DNA of 49,320 bases from Acetobacteraceae bacterium (GTDB lineage Bacteria; Pseudomonadota; Alphaproteobacteria; Acetobacterales; Acetobacteraceae), in assembly GCA_009693865.1 (NCBI GenBank), contig SHWL01000014.1:1-49320 (forward strand). Direction: 5' to 3'. The translations under genes were made by a program, and so were the position numbers. The notes under the pieces are model-generated. The model was given only the letters and a program-made list of their open reading frames with translations. It was not told the origin of the DNA and searched no databases. Below, one piece after another: positions 27,419 to 36,509 of the stretch (position 1 is the first letter of the stretch; each line of letters begins with the position of its first letter).

Positions 27419-30400
27419 ATGACGATAGATGTCGCGAATTGGCTGCAACAACTCGGCCTTGAGCAATACGGGGCGGCGTTCCGCGACAACGATGTCGACG
27501 CGGACGTTCTACCAGACCTGACGGCCGAGGATCTGATCGGTATGGGCGTGACCTCGATCGGCCATCGCCGCAAGCTCCTGTCCGCCATCGCCTCGCTTGG
27601 CGCCGAAGCGCCGGCCGCGTTACCTCCGGCTGTCGTGGCACCCGCATCGGCGTCCGCTCCGGCACTGGCGCCCGTGCCGCCTCCCGCGCCAGCCGAAGCC
27701 GAACGGCGTCAGTTGACGGTGATGTTTTGCGACCTCGTGGGATCGACCGCGCTCTCTACCGCGATGGACCCCGAAGATTTGCGCGACGTCATCACCTCGT
27801 TCCAGACGCGGTGCGCCGAGGCCGTCCGCCGCTATGACGGCTTCGTCGCGAAGTACATGGGCGACGGCATACTGGTCTATTTCGGTTACCCGCGTGCGCA
27901 TGAAGATGAGCCCGAGCGCGCGGCACGGGCCGGCCTCGACATCGTCGCCGCCATGGCGGACCTGAACGCCGCCGTGCCTCGCCCGCCTGGCGTCGAGCTG
28001 ACGGTTCGGATTGGCATCGCCACCGGCCCCGTCATCGTGGGCGATCAGATCGGCGAGGGCACCGCCTCGGAAACCGCCGTCATCGGCGAAACCCCGAATC
28101 TCGCGGCCCGCCTGCAGGCGTTGGCCGAGCCGAACCAGATCGTCGTCGGCGCCTCCACCCGCGCCCTTCTGGGCGATCATGTCGAATTCCAGGACATGGG
28201 TCCGCACGCGCTGAAAGGTTTCTCCGACCCCGTCCTGGCCTGGCGGGTGCTGTCCGTGCGCGACACCGACAGCCGGTTCGAATCGCGGCAGACCGGCAAA
28301 TCCATCCCCCTCGTCGGGCGGCAGGCCGAAATGGAACTTCTGCTTCGCGCCTGGGACGGCAGCAGTCAGGGCCGCGGCCAGGTCGTGCTGATCCAGGGCG
28401 AGGCCGGCATCGGAAAATCCCGCCTTCTGGAAGCGCTCCGCGACGCCACCGGCAAAGACCGCATGTGGATCTCCATGCGCAGTTCCCAGTTCCATTCCGC
28501 CAGCGCGTTTTATCCCATCATCGAACATTTGAAACGCGTCATGGACTGGCAGCCGGAGGACTCCGCCGCCGGCCGCTTCGCCAAACTGGAAAAAACCCTC
28601 AGCGGCTTCAAAGCCGTGCCGCTGGCCGAAAGCGTGCCCCTGATCGCCAACCTGATGTCCGTGCCCTGGTCCGAGGATCGTTACCCCGCCGCCCAGGTCT
28701 CGGCGCAGCAACGGCGCGAGGCGACGATGGATGTGCTGGCCGCCTGGATGCTGGAAGTCGCCGAGCACGGTCCCGTCCTGATGGTCTGGGAGGACCTTCA
28801 CTGGGCCGATCCCACCACGCTCGAAGCCCTGGGCAACGTCATCGAGCAGGCCCCGACGGTCCCCATGCTGGTGATCGCCACCTACCGCCCGGAACTGTCG
28901 CCGCCCTGGCCCAATCGTTCCTACATGACACCGATCACGCTGAACCGGCTGGAACGCCCGGAGGTGGAGGCGATCGTCGGCCACGCGGTGGACCGCAAGG
29001 CGCTGCCTCGGGAGGTACTCGATCATATCGTCGCCAAATCGGACGGCGTGCCGCTTTATGTCGAGGAACTGACGAAAACCATCATCGGCTCCGGCGTTCT
29101 GGAAGATCGCGGCGATGCCTATGTGCTGAACGGCGCACTGTCGCGGCTGAACATTCCGGAGACGTTGCAGGACTCGTTGATGGCACGGCTGGATCGCGTG
29201 CCGCGACTGCGGGAGGTCGCGCAACTGGGGTCGGTGCTGGGGCGTGAGTTCGCGTACGACATGATCAGCGCGCTGATGGGGATCGAGGAACCGCAGTTGC
29301 AAAGCGGTCTCGGGCAGTTGGTGGTGGATGAGTTGCTGTATCAGCGGGGGCGTCCGCCGCGGTCGAGATATTTGTTCAAGCACGCGTTGATTCAGGACGC
29401 GGCGTATCAGTCGTTGTTGAAGCGGACGCGTCAGCAATATCACCAGCAGGTGGCGAAGCTGTTGGAGGAACGGTTTCCGGATGTGGTGAGTTCTCAGCCG
29501 GAACTGCTGGCGCATCATTACGCGGAGGCGAATTGTCCGGCGGAGGCGATTGGGTATTGGCTCAGGGCGGGCGAAGCCAGTGCGAAGCAGTCCGCGAATG
29601 TCGAGGCGATCGATCAGTTTCGCAAAGGGTTGGAACTGGTCGCGGCGCTGTCCGATCCACGTGAACGAGACCGGCAGGAGCTGGATCTTCTGATGGGCCT
29701 CGGCCCCGCGTTGGCCGCGGCCAAGCGCAATAGCCATCCTGAGTTTGGCCAGGCCTGTACGCGGGCCTGGGAAATCTGCGAACAACTCGGCGATGATATC
29801 AAGGGATTCGCGGCGCTCCGTGGCTTGATGCTCTACCACCTCGCGACAGAGGAATTGGTAAAATCTCAGTTTTTCGCCGAGCAGGCGCTTCGCGCCGCCG
29901 AACGGCTCGAAGATGCGTCCCGTCTGGTCGGAGGGCACATGGCGCTGGGCTCGGTGCTCTACTCCCAAGGGAAACTCGAGCAGGCACCTCTTCATTTCCA
30001 GCTTGCCCTGGAGAAATTCGATCCGCGTGAGTTTAATCTTCCTGATTGGTCCGGCAGCCACCCCGCGATCCAGTGTCAATCATACCTGGCAACCATATCC
30101 TGGATGCTTGGCTACCCGGGTCGATCGCTTGAGGAAGCAGCCGCCGCTGTGAAAAGCGCCGACGCGCTCGGCCATCCGTTACTCACCAGTCGGTATCTTA
30201 AGCTATAAACCATCCTAAACATATAGATATTAACGGGGCATATCCATGGCCGGTGTAGCCTAAAATACCGACTAGTGAGTAAGCCTCGGTCAAACGCTGT
30301 GTTATGCCGCGCTCATCGCCATCCTCCGTAACGAACTGCCCGCGAGCAGGGACTATGCGGCACGGGTCACGCGTGTTCGCGAGGAGCACAGCATCAGTCA

Positions 30401-30932
30401 ATGGGACATGATCGCCGCGTGCATGCACGGCTGGACACTCAGCGTGTCGGGCGAAACGGAAAAAGGACTGGCCCAGATCGCGGGAGTCCTGGAACGTTAT
30501 GGCGCTGGGTCGGTCGCGCATGTGTTGTTCACGCTGCAATCCGATGCGCATTTGAGGGTTGGTAAACCCGAAGCGTCCCTTGTGTCTGCCACAAGCGGGT
30601 TGAAATCAGTGAAAGAGATGGGAGGCGCGCCGTTTGAGGCCGAACTCCACCGCCTCAAGGGCGAGGCCCTACTCGCCGGTGCCGGAACCGCGAGCGAAGC
30701 CGAGGCTTCCATCCAGCAAGGCCTCGCCGTCGCCCGCCGTCAGAACGCGAAATCCTGGGAACTGCGCTGCGCGACGAGTCTGGCCCGCCTGTGGCGGCAA
30801 CGGGGACGGCACGAAGACGCGCTCGCGATGCTGAGCCCGGTCTACAACTGGTTCACCGAGGGCTTCGACACCCACGATCTGCGAACAGCCCGCGCGCTGC
30901 TCGATGAATTCGCCGGAACGACCGGCACGTGA
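27419..30932 (+). pseudogene. SAM-domain class III cyclase / STAND ATPase / TPR protein, split by a MITE
   Basis: One gene interrupted at 30180. Without the 100 inserted bases the frame is continuous, 1,137 residues. N-terminus: SAM-domain helix set WLQQLGLEQYGAAF, LPDLTAEDLIGMGV (about 5-60). Next a class III nucleotide cyclase domain (about 95-270): MFCDLVGSTALS with metal Asp, KYMGDGILVYFGYP with second metal Asp, and GETPNLAARLQA with transition-state Asn and Arg. Then an ATPase with Walker A GEAGIGKSRLLEALR and Walker B VLMVWEDLHWADPTT, followed by TPR-like helices. The split leaves a 929-residue frame ending at TAA 30208, with cyclase and ATPase domains intact, and a tail frame (ATG 30408 to TGA 30932) that carries the last TPR helices. 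The 5' product could still be expressed. Start ATG 27419 is chosen by domain extent. Confidence 0.85.
30180..30281. mobile_element. 98-bp MITE with TA target-site duplication (Tc1/mariner/IS630 type)
   Basis: Terminal inverted repeats: left end 30182 onward and right end 30279 backward share CTCACYAGTCGGTATYTTA (two differences over 19 bases), with similarity continuing to about base 24. The element spans 30182-30279 (98 bp). It is flanked by TA at 30180-30181 and TA at 30280-30281, the target duplication typical of IS630/Tc1-mariner elements. It is AT-richer than the host gene and has no transposase. Removing 98 bp plus one TA (100 bp) rejoins CATCCGTTA to AGCCTCGGT and restores the cyclase frame as GHPLSLGQTLCYAAL. 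This arithmetic fit identifies both ends to the base. Confidence 0.92.
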
Positions 30933-30934
30933 AA

Positions 30935-31462
30935 TCAGAGCGGCCCGTCCGGCGTGAGACGCGCCCGGAGGCGGTCTACCAGGTCATGGAACTCGAAGGC
31001 CTCTCCACAAAGGTCATCGATCTCGAACGGGCAACCCATTTCAAGCCGGGCCATGATTTTATCATCGCCGGGCGCCGGCCCGCTGTGACGATAGAGGGTC
31101 AATTTCAGGGCTGCTTCTCGTACCGCGTGACGCCAGACAATATTCATATCGACACGTTGCCGCATGCTCCGCTGCCAAGCCTGGATTAAATTACCGCGAA
31201 ACGTAAAGACTTCGAAGGTCCAATGCCGCACGGACTCAGCGTCGGCATTCAGCGCGATCAGGATGGTATGCGACAAAATCAGCCGAATAAAGCTGGTGAC
31301 TGCCCGAAAGTGACTGTTCCCCACGTCCTCGATCTCCTCGACGATATTCGCCAGATCGAGTTCGTTCGGCAGGTCCACCCTGGATGCGAAGCCGCGCAGC
31401 GCCGCGGCCTGCTGCTCGGCCCAGGCGCAGATATCGGTTTCATACAGGCTGTCGTGGTCCAT
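30935..31462 (-). CDS. DUF29 family protein
   Basis: A 175-residue protein of DUF29, a common bacterial and cyanobacterial family of unknown function. Visible: LYETDICAWAEQQAAALR, LDLANIVEEIEDVG and the closing DDLCGEAFEFH-type segment. Start ATG 31462 is preferred (an ATG at 31483 would add seven residues). Its stop is 2 bp from the end of the cyclase gene on the other strand, so the two converge tightly. Contains several Trp residues (W15 and W in ESVRHWTFEVF). No signal peptide. Function unknown. Confidence 0.8.
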   Translation of the reverse strand: MDHDSLYETDICAWAEQQAAALRGFASRVDLPNELDLANIVEEIEDVGNSHFRAVTSFIRLILSHTILIALNADAESVRHWTFEVFTFRGNLIQAWQRSMRQRVDMNIVWRHAVREAALKLTLYRHSGPAPGDDKIMARLEMGCPFEIDDLCGEAFEFHDLVDRLRARLTPDGPL

Positions 31463-31620
31463 CGCCGGCCTCCGCCACGACATTAGGGTCGGACACCCCA
31501 TCGGTTCAACCACCGTCCGCCTGGACTCCGACTTGTCCGGCCTCCTGGTCTTGCCGATTGGGGACGGCTCGCAAGGCATTCGATGAACGCGGGGCTCCGC
31601 GCCCGTCCAGGCCGCCCGGC

Positions 31621-33842
31621 CTAACCCTCGAGACTGGCGATCGTCATGTTCGCCAGCCGCAGATTGCGGTCGATCTGCAAAGCGATGCAGGTCAACAAGT
31701 GATACGCCACCTCCGGGCGGTCGCGGCGCAAAACGGCGACCGTCTCGGCGTCGAACCGCAAGCACACCGCCGCCGTCCGCGCGACGACGTCGGCCGAGCG
31801 CGGAGCGCCCGACAGCAACGCCATCTCCCCGACCAGCGTACCCGCGGTGATTGTGGTCAATCGCGTGCGCAGGGCGGCGGTCGAGGTCAGCGGGATCGTC
31901 ACGTCCAGCCGTCCCGACAGCAGCAGGTAGCCCGAACGGGCTTCCTCTCCGGCGCGGATGACCAAATCTCCGATCTCGAAACGAACTTCAGTCAAATGGG
32001 GTAATAAGGCCGAGACAGCGTCCTCGGGCAGGCCAAGACCTCGCAAGGCAGCCTCCGGGGTGAGATTTTCCTGTGCCGCCGTGCCGCTTGCCGTCAGCAA
32101 CGCGGTCTCCACGGCTTCGAGCGCCGCGTCCAATGAGGGAAACACGTGGGATTTCCTCAGGCGGTCCAGAAGCGCGAGTTCTTTGAGGTAGTCCCAGACG
32201 GCCATGCCCGGCCGGACATAGGCCAGAGACAGATGCACGCCCTCCTGCCATAAACGGTTGCAGATCTGCACCAGACGCCGCGCGCCCGAAAGATCGACGC
32301 TGGTGATCCGGCGCGTGTCCAGCACGACGTAATCGGCGCCATCCGCCCGCTCAGCCTCGATCTTGCGCGCGATCGTGTCCACGCTGCCGAAGAAGATCGC
32401 GCCCTCGATCTCGACGACCGCGATGCGCGCGCCTCCAGCAATCAGCACCGCGGTTTCCTGCTCCGGCCAGCGGAGGCGGGACCGGCCGATGGGGTTGCGG
32501 TAGGCGCGGCGGACCAGATCGCGTCCCATGGCGGCGGCGAAGACCACCACGGACAGCGGGATACCGACCCCCACCGCGGCGACCAAAGACCAGCGGATCG
32601 CAATGCCCGCCACCACCAGGATCACCAGCGCGCTGCAAAGAACATCGACCCGGTGCCGCCCGCCATGGCGCAAGGCGCGCCAACCCGGGCGCAGCCCGTC
32701 GAGGTCCACCAGCCGCAGCCCGGTCGCGATCAGCACGCCCGCGATCGCCGCTATGGGAATAACGGCCAAAGCGGGCGACAACACGACGATGAACACCACC
32801 AGAAACACGCAGCGTGGGATCAGCGACAACCAGGTCGTGCCGCCGGCCCGTGTGACCGCGAACGTGCCCGCGACGTTGCCCGTGGTCGCCGAACCGCCGG
32901 CGAAACCGTTCACGATATTGGCAAATCCGGTCGCGATCAGATCGCGGCGCGGCCACGTCACCCGGCCCAGAGTGTCCTGCGGGGCCGAAACCGCCACCAT
33001 CGTCTCGATCATCGTCACCAGCGCCATCGAAATCGCGACCGGCGCGATCTGGGGGCCAAGCTGGAGCGGGTCGATATGTCTCAGTGCGTCGATAGCCTGG
33101 CCGAGATTGCCCTCGCCCGCGGCGACGGACGGCATCGCGCCCAGCATTGGACCCGCCGTGTCCAACCCGATGACCATCGCCAACAGATGATGGACGGCGG
33201 TTCCCGCCAGGATCGCGAGCAGCACCGCCGGTATCTTCGCGACCCAGGATCGGGTCATGCCGGCCGGCAACCCCCATACATCAGCCAAACCACCGTGGCC
33301 GTGACCAGTGGGGCGACCGGCAGCCATAGTCCCGCCTTTTCTCCCGGCCCGCTCCCGAGCGCGCGCTACGCCGTGCTGAAAATCAGCAATACGGCCGCGC
33401 CATTCACGAGGCCCGCGAGGACAGGGTATGGCACCAAGGGAACGATTTTGCCTGCCCCAAGCACGGCTGCCAACATGACCAGAATCCCGCTCAGCACCGT
33501 TGCGATCGCCACCGCGGCAAGCCCGAGGCCGATGGCGCCGGACCCGGGATGGTCCGCGGCGACGGTGCTGACGAGGCCCGCGAGTAACATCGTCAAGGCC
33601 GCGGAAACGCCCAGGGACAGCCCGCGTGTGCCACTGGTCAGGACTCCGATCACCCCGCCAAGCGCCTGGCCGATCAGCACGACGACGATGCCAACTCCGA
33701 CGCCGGCGGCGCCGAACGGCGCGAACAGGACGAGGCCGAACCCGATCGTCGTGGAAACCGACAACAGGGCGCCGGTCAGGCCGCCGTTTACATCGCCCAG
33801 GAAGCGTCCGGGCGCCTTGTTTGCCGTTGGTGTCACGGTCAT
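31621..33842 (-). pseudogene. SulP anion transporter with STAS and cNMP-binding domains, broken by stop and frameshift
   Basis: Reading from 33842 the membrane part (VNGGLTGALLSVSTTIGFGLVLFAPFG; VPYPVLAGLVNGAAVLLIF) stops at TAG 33366-33368. The same frame continues as RALGSGPGEKAGLWLPVAPL...WLMYG until a run of five G (minus strand, 33271-33275), where a one-base loss shifts it into GLPAGMTRSWVAKIPAVLLA. With one G added and the TAG read as Gln, the whole region is 741 codons with a single stop, so both lesions lie in one gene. Downstream are the rest of the transporter, a STAS domain (VVEIEGAIFFGSVDTI...VDLSGARRLVQI) and a cyclic-nucleotide-binding domain with phosphate-cassette pattern VGEMALLSGAPRSADVVA. 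Two separate lesions argue for decay over a single sequencing error, but homopolymer error is possible for the second. Confidence 0.8.
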
Positions 33843-34016
33843 GCGGCTTTCTCCCTGTCGTCCGGACGCCGCGTGTTAAAGAAACGCCAGGGGTGCTGGG
33901 GCGGTCTTCGCGGACGTGTAAATGGGGGCATGATACCGCCCCATACCCTTATACCCGTGCGGACAGGCCACTGGTTAACGCGCTCAATATGCCCAAGGGT
34001 TGTGGTCCGGGCCGCC

Positions 34017-35648
34017 TCAGCGCGAGATCCGGTACATCGGAACCTGCGCCAGCAATTGCCGCTCGTCCCCCCGAAAATCGTTGACCACGCGTGACTTCAC
34101 GTCGAACACCATCGTCGCGCGCTCCGCCGCGCGAAACGGCGGCCAGGGTGGCAAGGTCTTGTTGTTCGGGTTGCCGGTGCGCGCGAAGGCGAGCCAGGCC
34201 GCGCTCATTTGCTCCGCCAGCGCGCGTTGTTCGTCGCCTTTGCCGACCATCGACTCGGATTTGGCGACGTTGTCGAATACGAACGCGAGATCGAGCCCCT
34301 GCGGCGATTGCCATTTTCCGCCATCGACCGGGGTCTGCCAGTCGAGTTCGTACAGCCAGACCGGCGCGGCGTTCTGCGTGGCTTTGCGTTCCGCCTGGAA
34401 CCAGGCCTGCTGCCGGACCCGGCGCGCGCTGGTGATCGCGAAAAACAAATCCGGTGGCGATGCCGCGGGTGCTTGCTTCCGGTACCCGGCGATGACGCGC
34501 TCGATATCGTTCGCGGGTAGCCAGGCCCCGAGTTTCTTGCGCAGGCTCGCGTCGTCCAACACAAACGTGGAGGGATCGCCGGCGCCGATCAGCGCGGTGG
34601 TTTCCGTTTTCGTTGACCCAATGAGCATCGGAATGCTCGCGGAACTCGCGGGCCCATCGGGTATCCACGGCGCTTTTGGCAGAAACCTCCCGTCGACGAC
34701 CGGGCTGAAGTTCGGCCGCGGGCCCGGCCCGGCAGCGATCTTGCGCACTCCGGTCAGCAGTTGCTCGAACGAGAGCCTTTGCAGGCGCGGGAGATCGGTG
34801 ACCGGAACCTCCACGGCTTTAAGGAAGGCGATCGCATGGGCGTTCGCCTCCTCCGGGGCCAGCCCGTCCAGATGCGAACCGCTTTGCACGATCGCACGCT
34901 GGAACAGGCCACGCGTTTGCGGCATGGCCATCAATGTACTGATCTTGGCCCCGCCACCGGACTGACCGAAAATTGTGACATTCGACGGATCGCCGCCGAA
35001 TTCCGCGATGTTGGTGTGGATCCATCGCAGGGCCGCGACCAGGTCGAGAATGCCGAGATTGCCGGACTCGGCGTATTCGGTGCCGCCCAGTTTCGCGAGA
35101 TACAGGTGGCCGAAGATATTCAGGCGGTGGTTGAGGGTGACGATGACGGCATCGCCTTTCCTCGCCAGATTCGTTCCGTCGCAAACCGGGCTGCCGCCGG
35201 AGCCGACGGAAAATCCGCCGCCGTGGATCCAAACCATGACCGGCCGTTTGTGATGATCTCGTAACGCGGGCGTCCAGATGTTCAGAATCAGGCAGTCTTC
35301 GCTCATGGCCAGTTCGACGGCCCAGGAGGCGGCGTAGGAAGGACGGGGGTGGATTTCTTGCGGGCACATGGGGCCGTACGCGACGGTATCCTTGATCCCC
35401 TTCCAGGGCACGGCGGGCCTTGGCTCGCGAAACCGGTTTGGGCCGTCTGTGGCCGCGCCGTAGGGGATGCCCTTGAACGTCCGGATGCCGCCTATGTTGG
35501 TTCCGCGGACCCGGCCCCGGGAGGTTTCCGCGATCACACTCTGCACTTCAGTTTTTTTACGTGGGGCGGCGAAAGCCTGGTTGGCCAGGGCAAACCCGAG
35601 ACCAGCCGAACCAAGAAAATGCCGGCGCCCCGTCAGGATGCTTCCCAC
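34017..35648 (-). CDS. Exported carboxylesterase type B (second of two)
   Basis: A 543-residue type B carboxylesterase. It begins with a Tat-like leader, GRRHFLGSAGLGFALANQAFA, with a likely cleavage near residue 27, so the enzyme is probably periplasmic. Oxyanion region RPVMVWIHGGGFSVGS, nucleophile S230 in TIFGQSGGGAK, and N-terminal loop SEDCLILNIW. Closely related in pattern to the esterase at 18639-20207 (shared RLNIFGHL, NVTIFG, LALVRSG-like helices). The SDR gene follows 15 bp away on the same strand's upstream side. Substrate unknown; a paralogue in a different compartment suggests a shared class of esters. Confidence 0.9.
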   Translation of the reverse strand: MGSILTGRRHFLGSAGLGFALANQAFAAPRKKTEVQSVIAETSRGRVRGTNIGGIRTFKGIPYGAATDGPNRFREPRPAVPWKGIKDTVAYGPMCPQEIHPRPSYAASWAVELAMSEDCLILNIWTPALRDHHKRPVMVWIHGGGFSVGSGGSPVCDGTNLARKGDAVIVTLNHRLNIFGHLYLAKLGGTEYAESGNLGILDLVAALRWIHTNIAEFGGDPSNVTIFGQSGGGAKISTLMAMPQTRGLFQRAIVQSGSHLDGLAPEEANAHAIAFLKAVEVPVTDLPRLQRLSFEQLLTGVRKIAAGPGPRPNFSPVVDGRFLPKAPWIPDGPASSASIPMLIGSTKTETTALIGAGDPSTFVLDDASLRKKLGAWLPANDIERVIAGYRKQAPAASPPDLFFAITSARRVRQQAWFQAERKATQNAAPVWLYELDWQTPVDGGKWQSPQGLDLAFVFDNVAKSESMVGKGDEQRALAEQMSAAWLAFARTGNPNNKTLPPWPPFRAAERATMVFDVKSRVVNDFRGDERQLLAQVPMYRISR

Positions 35649-35663
35649 GCGCGTTCGCGCGCC

Positions 35664-36410
35664 CTACCCGCGCGCGATGAAGGGCATCTTCGTCGCCATG
35701 ATCGTCACGAACTGGATGTTCGATTCCAGTGGGAGATTGGCCATGAACGCGACCTGGTTCCCTACGTGGTTGACGTCCATCCGGGGTTCCACCGCCATCT
35801 GGCCGTACGGCTGCATCTGCCCGTTGGTCGAACGCGCGGTCATCGGTGTCGCCGCGTTGCCAATGTCGATCTGGCCCGAGCAAATGTCGTATTGCCGCCC
35901 GTCCAGCGCGATGGATTTCGTGAGCCCCGTCACGCCGTGTTTGGTCGATGTATAGGCCACCGATCCCGGCCGCGGCACATGCGCGGAAATCGAGCCGTTG
36001 TTGATGATGCGCCCGCCCATCGGGCTTTGGTCGCGCATGATGCGGAACGCCTGATTGGCGCACTGGAACATCCCGTCGAGATTGACCGACACGACGCTCC
36101 GCCACATCTCGAACGTCATGTCGCCGAAATTGGTCGAGGGCACGTTGCCGCCGGCGTTGTTGAACAGCATGTCGACCCGGCCGAATTTGGCTTTGACCGC
36201 GGCGAAGGCCGCGACAACCTGGTTGGGGTCCGAGACATCGGCCGGCACCGCGAAAGTCGTGCCGCCTTTGGCGAGACTGGCGGTCTCCTCCAACGGATCC
36301 TTGCGCCGGCCCAGAAGCGCGACAGACCAGCCGTCCCGGCAAAGCGCGAGCGCTGAGGCCCGGCCGATGCCGCTGCCCGCCCCGGTGATGACCGCGACCC
36401 GATCCGCCAT
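35664..36410 (-). CDS. Short-chain dehydrogenase/reductase (SDR)
   Basis: A 248-residue classical SDR. Glycine-rich cofactor loop TGAGSGIGRASALAL, with GRRK at the end of strand 2 suggesting NADP(H); NNAG, then NNGSIS (catalytic Ser) and AYTSTKHG (Tyr-x3-Lys). Start ATG 36410 with AGGAAAC upstream; the longer frame to 37052 is antisense to the dehydrogenase gene and is rejected. Its 5' end faces the two Gfo/Idh/MocA genes across a 99-bp divergent region with an inverted repeat. It lies 15 bp before the esterase gene and probably shares its message. Confidence 0.92.
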   Translation of the reverse strand: MADRVAVITGAGSGIGRASALALCRDGWSVALLGRRKDPLEETASLAKGGTTFAVPADVSDPNQVVAAFAAVKAKFGRVDMLFNNAGGNVPSTNFGDMTFEMWRSVVSVNLDGMFQCANQAFRIMRDQSPMGGRIINNGSISAHVPRPGSVAYTSTKHGVTGLTKSIALDGRQYDICSGQIDIGNAATPMTARSTNGQMQPYGQMAVEPRMDVNHVGNQVAFMANLPLESNIQFVTIMATKMPFIARG

Positions 36411-36426
36411 GATGTTTCCTCCGTTT

Positions 36427-36449
36427 ACAATGGACTGAGGCCCCATTGT
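36427..36449. promoter_or_regulatory. Candidate operator, inverted repeat in a divergent promoter
   Basis: ACAATGG (36427-36433) and CCATTGT (36443-36449) are perfect reverse complements with nine bases between. They lie in the 99-bp gap between the SDR gene (-) and the first Gfo/Idh/MocA gene (+). A 7-9-7 palindrome at this position suits binding by a dimeric regulator controlling both transcripts. No regulator gene is adjacent and the operator has not been matched to a known family. Confidence 0.45.
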
Positions 36450-36509
36450 GGACCTTGGTTGCGAGACGGGGAAGATGGTGCGAGCCTGTTGCCGCACGGA
36501 GAAAACCTC

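Noticed and set aside
30408-30932. Independent small gene after the MITE
   Set aside because: The frame continues the cyclase once the 100 bp insertion is removed, so it is the 3' part of that gene and not a gene of its own.
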